Source: Rhizomys pruinosus
Taxonomy: Eukaryota; Chordata; Mammalia; Rodentia; Spalacidae
Assembly: GCA_009823505.1 (NCBI GenBank)
Contig: VZQC01009572.1
Span: 1,327,070 to 1,391,069 of the forward strand
DNA: 64,000 nucleotides
Direction: 5' to 3'
Shown piece by piece: positions 60,365-64,000 of this stretch. The notes under the pieces are model-generated. The model did not search any database. It was not told where the DNA came from and was given only the letters and a program-made list of their open reading frames with translations. Position 1 is the stretch's first letter; each line of letters begins with the position of its first letter. The position numbers and the translations under genes are program-made.

Positions 60365-60609
60365 CTTTTTTTAAAATTTTATTCATTTATTTATGTGTAC
60401 GAATGTACTGTCTGCATGTAGGTCTGTGTACCCATGTCGTGCAATGCCACAGAGGTCAGAAGAGGGTGTTGGATTCCCCTGGAACTGGAGTTTTCCTGGA
60501 ATTGGAGTTACAGTCAGTTCTCAGCCATCATGTGGGTGCTGGGGATGGAACCCGGGTCCTCTGCAAGAGCAGTCGGTGCTCTTAACCACTAGGCCATCTC
60601 TCCAGCCCA
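60365..60609 (-). mobile_element. B2 SINE
   Basis: Antisense full-length B2 with head ccatctctccagccc. It lies directly upstream of the 38-bp minisatellite; aagaaca-type repeats on both sides are an imperfect duplication. Confidence 0.93.
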
Positions 60610-60664
60610 AGAACAAAAAAATTTCTATTAAAAAGCACCAGCCAAAAAAGGACAGAGACCCCTC

Positions 60665-61414
60665 GTGGCATGGCACTCTTTCAGCACTGTCTGTAACGCC
60701 CAGTGGCATGGCACTCTTTCAGCACTGTCTGTAACGCCCAGTGGCATGGCACTCTTTCAGCACTGTCTGTAACGCCCAGTGGCATGGCACTCTTTCAGCA
60801 CTGTCTGTAACGCCCAGTGGCATGGCACTCTTTCAGTACTGTCTGTAACGCCCAGTGGCATGGCACTCTTTCAGTACTGTCTGTAACGCCCAGTGGCATG
60901 GCACTCTTTCAGTACTGTCTGTAACGCCCAGTGGCATGGCACTCTTTCAGCACTGTCTGTAGCGCCCAGTGGCATGGCACTCTTTCAGCACTGTCTGTAG
61001 CGCCCAGTGGCATGGCACTCTTTCAGCACTGTCTGCAACGCCCAGTGGCATGGCACTCTTTCAGCACTGTCTGCAACGCCCAGTGGCATGGCACTCTTTC
61101 AGCACTGTCTGCAACGCCCAGTGGCATGACACTCTTTCAGCACTGTCTGTAATGCCCAGTGGCATGGCACTCTTTCAGTACTGTCTGCAACGCCCAGTGG
61201 CATGACACTCTTTCAGTACTGTCTGCAATGGTCAGTGGCATGGCACTCTTTCAGCACTGTCTGCAATGGTCAGTGGCATGGCACTCTTTCAGCACTGTCT
61301 GTAATGCCCAGTGGCATGGCACTCTTTCAGTACTGTCTGCAATGCCCAGTGGCATGGCACTCTTTCAGTACTGTCTGCAATGCCCAGTGGCATGGCACTC
61401 TTTCAGTACTGTCT
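60665..61414. repeat. 38-bp minisatellite, 20 copies
   Basis: TGGCACTCTTTCAG recurs at exactly 38-base spacing from 60671 to 61393, giving 20 units with no length change. Variation is confined to a few sites: C/T in 'tcag(c/t)actg', and the 'ctg(t/c)a(a/g)(c/t)gcc' or 'caatggt' end. Plus-strand ORFs in all three frames are repeat products, not genes. Confidence 0.98.
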
Positions 61415-62077
61415 GTATTATTCAGGGCGATGGAATCTCTCTGTAGGTTGTGCATTTCAAAGGATGATGAACCAATTCATTTAAAATATAAATGTCTATT
61501 CTACAGGGATTGTGGAAATCAATTTTTCTACAAAAGAACTGCTCTAGAGCCCTAAAGGAGATTCACTGGATTAACTAGAAAGGACTACAGAAATAAGGGA
61601 CTGTTTCCTTCACTCTCAAGGGCTGAAAAGCTCAAATTACATTTTTTTTCCTTAAAAAGGACCCAAATGTGATAGAAGGAAATCCTGCCTACAGACTTCA
61701 CTAAAATTGAGCTTTATTATCACTTTCCAGATTTAATTTCTGTCTTTTCTTTTTAAAGTGGGCTTTTTTCAGAATTCGTGTTAGATTTCTGGGTCTCCCT
61801 TTGTATTCTTTGCATACGATATAATGTAGTTTAAAATTTAAACACTTCACCCACTTAAGCACTAGGTAAGTATAAATGGCTAATGCAGTTATCCCTTTAA
61901 AAACTGGATTTGAGGCATGTTTGTATAGATTTGTAGCTACATATACTAGTCTATCTTGAATTCAGCCCAAAGGTATTATGAATAAGTCTGTTAACACAAT
62001 TTTTCAAAAATAAGATTCCTAGATTGGCTCAAATTCAACCTGCCATGTTTTCTGTTATTTTTATAAAAGGACAGATA
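61415..62077. other. Intronic DNA, no gene recognised
   Basis: AT-rich without a recognisable feature. Confidence 0.55.
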
Positions 62078-62232
62078 GAGCCTGGCATGGTGGGCCACGC
62101 CTTTAATCCTAGCACTTGGGAGGCAGAGGCAGGTGGATCTCTATGAGTTCAAGGCCAGCCTGGTCTACATAGCAAGCTCCAAGCCAGTTGGGACTAAAGA
62201 GAGACCCTGTCTCAAAAAAACAAAAAAAAAAC
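62078..62232 (+). mobile_element. B1 SINE
   Basis: gcctggcatggtgggccacg through aggccagcctggtctac to an A-rich tail. Confidence 0.93.
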
Positions 62233-62627
62233 TAATTCTGTAATAATGCCCACATCTATCTTCTTAAGGAGATGAAGGAAAGAGCTTGTTTTAAGAGTCA
62301 TGTTTAGGAAGAATTATAATTTAAGAAAAAAAATTCTACATTTCATAGAACCCAAGAAGAAAAATTTTAAACCTGTTTAAAAATTATATGGGTTTTGGAA
62401 ATTTTTGTTGCATATTGTAAAACTTAAGACTAAAATGCCCCTATGCAAATACCAGCTGAGTTCATCATAAAACATTCAACTAAAAAAATTAAGTTGCATA
62501 TAAAGTATATATTGTTGCCTCTTATTTGCTTTTGAATAATCAAATGAACGGCATACCAAATGATTACAATTCTCCAAAAGCAACTTTATAAATATCAAAA
62601 AGTAATGGAAATATTTCTTCCATAAAG

Positions 62628-62750
62628 GCAGTTCCTCTGGAAACAACAGAGATGAAGAACAAGTTGCAGTGGCCCTCCCCTCTGTCACACAGCCTAGTCC
62701 AGAGCCAGAGGAGCTCAGCACGCCAGGACCCCAGGCTCCTGACCAAGCAG
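62628..62750 (+). CDS. Cfap20dc: Probable coding exon of a CFAP20 domain-containing protein gene
   Basis: 123 bases after acceptor atttcttccataaag, beginning in phase 1 and so compatible with the previous exon. Peptide features: SSGNNRDEEQVAVALPS, then TPGPQAPDQA. The assigned donor GCAG|GTCTGC is weak. It is chosen because the recalled CFAP20DC order changes there and because it keeps phase 1. If it is not used, the frame runs on to a TGA at 62825-62827 and gives a shortened product. An acceptor four bases downstream opens a different, less protein-like frame. The identity rests partly on remembered similarity. Confidence 0.62.
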
Positions 62751-63690
62751 GTCTGCATCCTGATTATAATTACGCCAAATATTTCAGACTCAGTCATTTT
62801 GAAAATTATAATACAATCTTTTGCTGAAAATGACCTCTTGTAAATCTGTTTTTAGCTTCAATTTTATGTCGAACTTTAATGGAGGAAAGAATGTTTAAAT
62901 ACCCCAGGTGCCCCACTCAGAATGAAAGTTTGAAACTTTGGCTTCTTCCCCTAACATTGGGCCCTCCCCCAGAACCATCATGTGTTGCTCATCCCCATCC
63001 GCTCTATAAATGGAGATCGTTGCACCCATTACAGAAACGTATCTTGCCTAGCAGGTGTGTACTACTTTTACAAAGGCAAATTGTCTTTGAGCAAGGGAAA
63101 AAGGAAAATAAATGAAAATTGTTTGTAGTTTGTCAGTCTTATTTATGCAGTGCTGAAACCTTCATTAAAATGTTAGGCGTAATTAGTGTCTCTAGCATAA
63201 ATCTGACTATGTAGAAAAACTAATTAGATGTTTAGGTGATCATTCTTGCATTTATCTTGTTTGCTGCAATATTGTGATTACACAGTAATTTACATATTTC
63301 CCTAAGAAAACACACGAAATTATTCATTACAATTGATATGGAAATACTTGAGGTAAAAGTACAAATTCCTGAAAAGCTTGGGGTAGTGAGATAATTAGTA
63401 TTTCTCTGGTGCAAAACATTCCTTTTACTTTGACTTTTTGACAGTGTTTGGCAAGTAGGTCGTAAAAATCGTTTCCTTGTATAGTGAGTGTCCCACTGTC
63501 CTTGCCTCCGTTTTTTTCTTCACAAATCCATGTAAATAACATAACACATTGGGTTTGGTAATCTTTTTCAGAAAAAACAGAACTTTTTTTGCCCTAGAAA
63601 TTTGTATGCACCAGCAGCTACATAAATGATACAGGGGGAATCAGGGCCCCTCTTGGTGTTCTTAGTCTCATTAGTAAAAGAATTTAAGGA
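62751..63690. other. Intronic or 3' DNA, nothing firm
   Basis: A plus ORF at 62879-63115 includes a TATAAA-like string (63004-63009) and ends at AATAAATGA, more like an eroded LTR than an exon. The remainder is AT-rich. Confidence 0.45.
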
Positions 63691-63693
63691 TTG

Positions 63694-63900
63694 GGGCTGG
63701 AGAGATGGCCTAGCGGTTAAGAGTGCCGACTGCTCTTGCAGAGGACCCAGGTTAGATCCCCAGCACCCACATAGCAGCTGAGAGCCTTCTTTGACTCCAG
63801 TTCCAGGAGAATCCGACGCCCTCTTCTGACCTCCACAGCATTGCACGACACGGGTGCACAAACCTGACAGTACATTCATACACATACGAAAATAAATTAA
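63694..63900 (+). mobile_element. B2 SINE with target-site duplication
   Basis: ggggctggagagatggccta to a long poly(A). A perfect duplication aaaagaatttaaggat lies at about 63677-63692 and 63911-63926. Confidence 0.95.
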
Positions 63901-64000
63901 AAAAAAAAAAAAAGAATTTAAGGATCAACTCACATGGACTCTTAAGGACAATTTTACTAGAGTTTAAAAGAAAAATCCTCCAGGCAGGTAAGCTGTAAAT

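Noticed and set aside
60665..61414. Regular repeat that might suggest a CRISPR array
   Set aside because: Units are contiguous 38-bp tandem copies without unique spacers, in a mammalian genome.
60931..61555. Repetitive ORFs with a WHSFSTVC-type motif
   Set aside because: Products of the 38-bp tandem repeat in rotating frames. No splice or start context.
62879..63115. 78-aa plus-strand ORF downstream of the last exon
   Set aside because: No acceptor in the right phase. A TATAAA-like string and terminal AATAAA suggest an eroded LTR or UTR instead.

Overview
The window is non-coding DNA from a muroid rodent nuclear genome. It is dense in B1 (7SL-derived) and B2 (tRNA-derived) SINEs, rodent L1/Lx LINE fragments, MaLR-type LTRs, one ERVK-like solo LTR and older MIR copies. 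There are no bacterial-style operons, CRISPR arrays or phage. The species cannot be fixed from the sequence.

The only protein-coding content I can support is four plus-strand exons at 39929-40066, 57638-57774, 58399-58561 and 62628-62750. Their splice sites and phases join into one continuous reading frame. The peptide fits the middle, low-complexity part of CFAP20 domain-containing protein (Cfap20dc, human C3orf67) as I remember that protein; no search could be run. On this reading nearly the whole window is large introns of that gene, and the N-terminal CFAP20-like domain and the C-terminus lie outside it.

Layout. 1-12079 is a redundant block: every part of it recurs elsewhere in the window. 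1-6326 is the inverse of 12853-19165. 6327-7150 is the inverse of 23738-24565. 7160-7940 is a direct copy of about 12080-12850. 7945-12078 repeats 2196-6326. The block ends at a single N (12079). The copies differ mainly by one-base and homopolymer indels, which looks more like a long-read assembly fold-back than an old duplication. 12080-24570 carries the versions with intact flanks.

24570-39900 holds SINEs, a 17-copy 32-bp G-rich minisatellite (25071-25616), a pair of opposed L1 3' ends (31430-32330), and an L1 cut off at its reverse-transcriptase active-site motif, with a perfect 15-bp target-site duplication and a nested LTR that itself holds another L1 fragment (32470-35063). It also has a 143-bp pyrimidine tract (36664-36806). 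40067-57637 is the large intron after the first exon. It holds an L1 with an internal inversion of the twin-priming type (40800-42985), a diverged 165-bp tandem duplication flanking a perfect octamer motif (44410-44895), more L1/B1/MIR, and a textbook MaLR solo LTR (56804-57202). 57638-64000 holds three exons and a 20-copy, exactly 38-bp minisatellite (60665-61414).

I found no convincing new biological system. The observations most worth checking are the fold-back block, the two minisatellites, the two structurally informative L1 insertions, the duplicated octamer-flanking element, and the exon chain with one weak donor.
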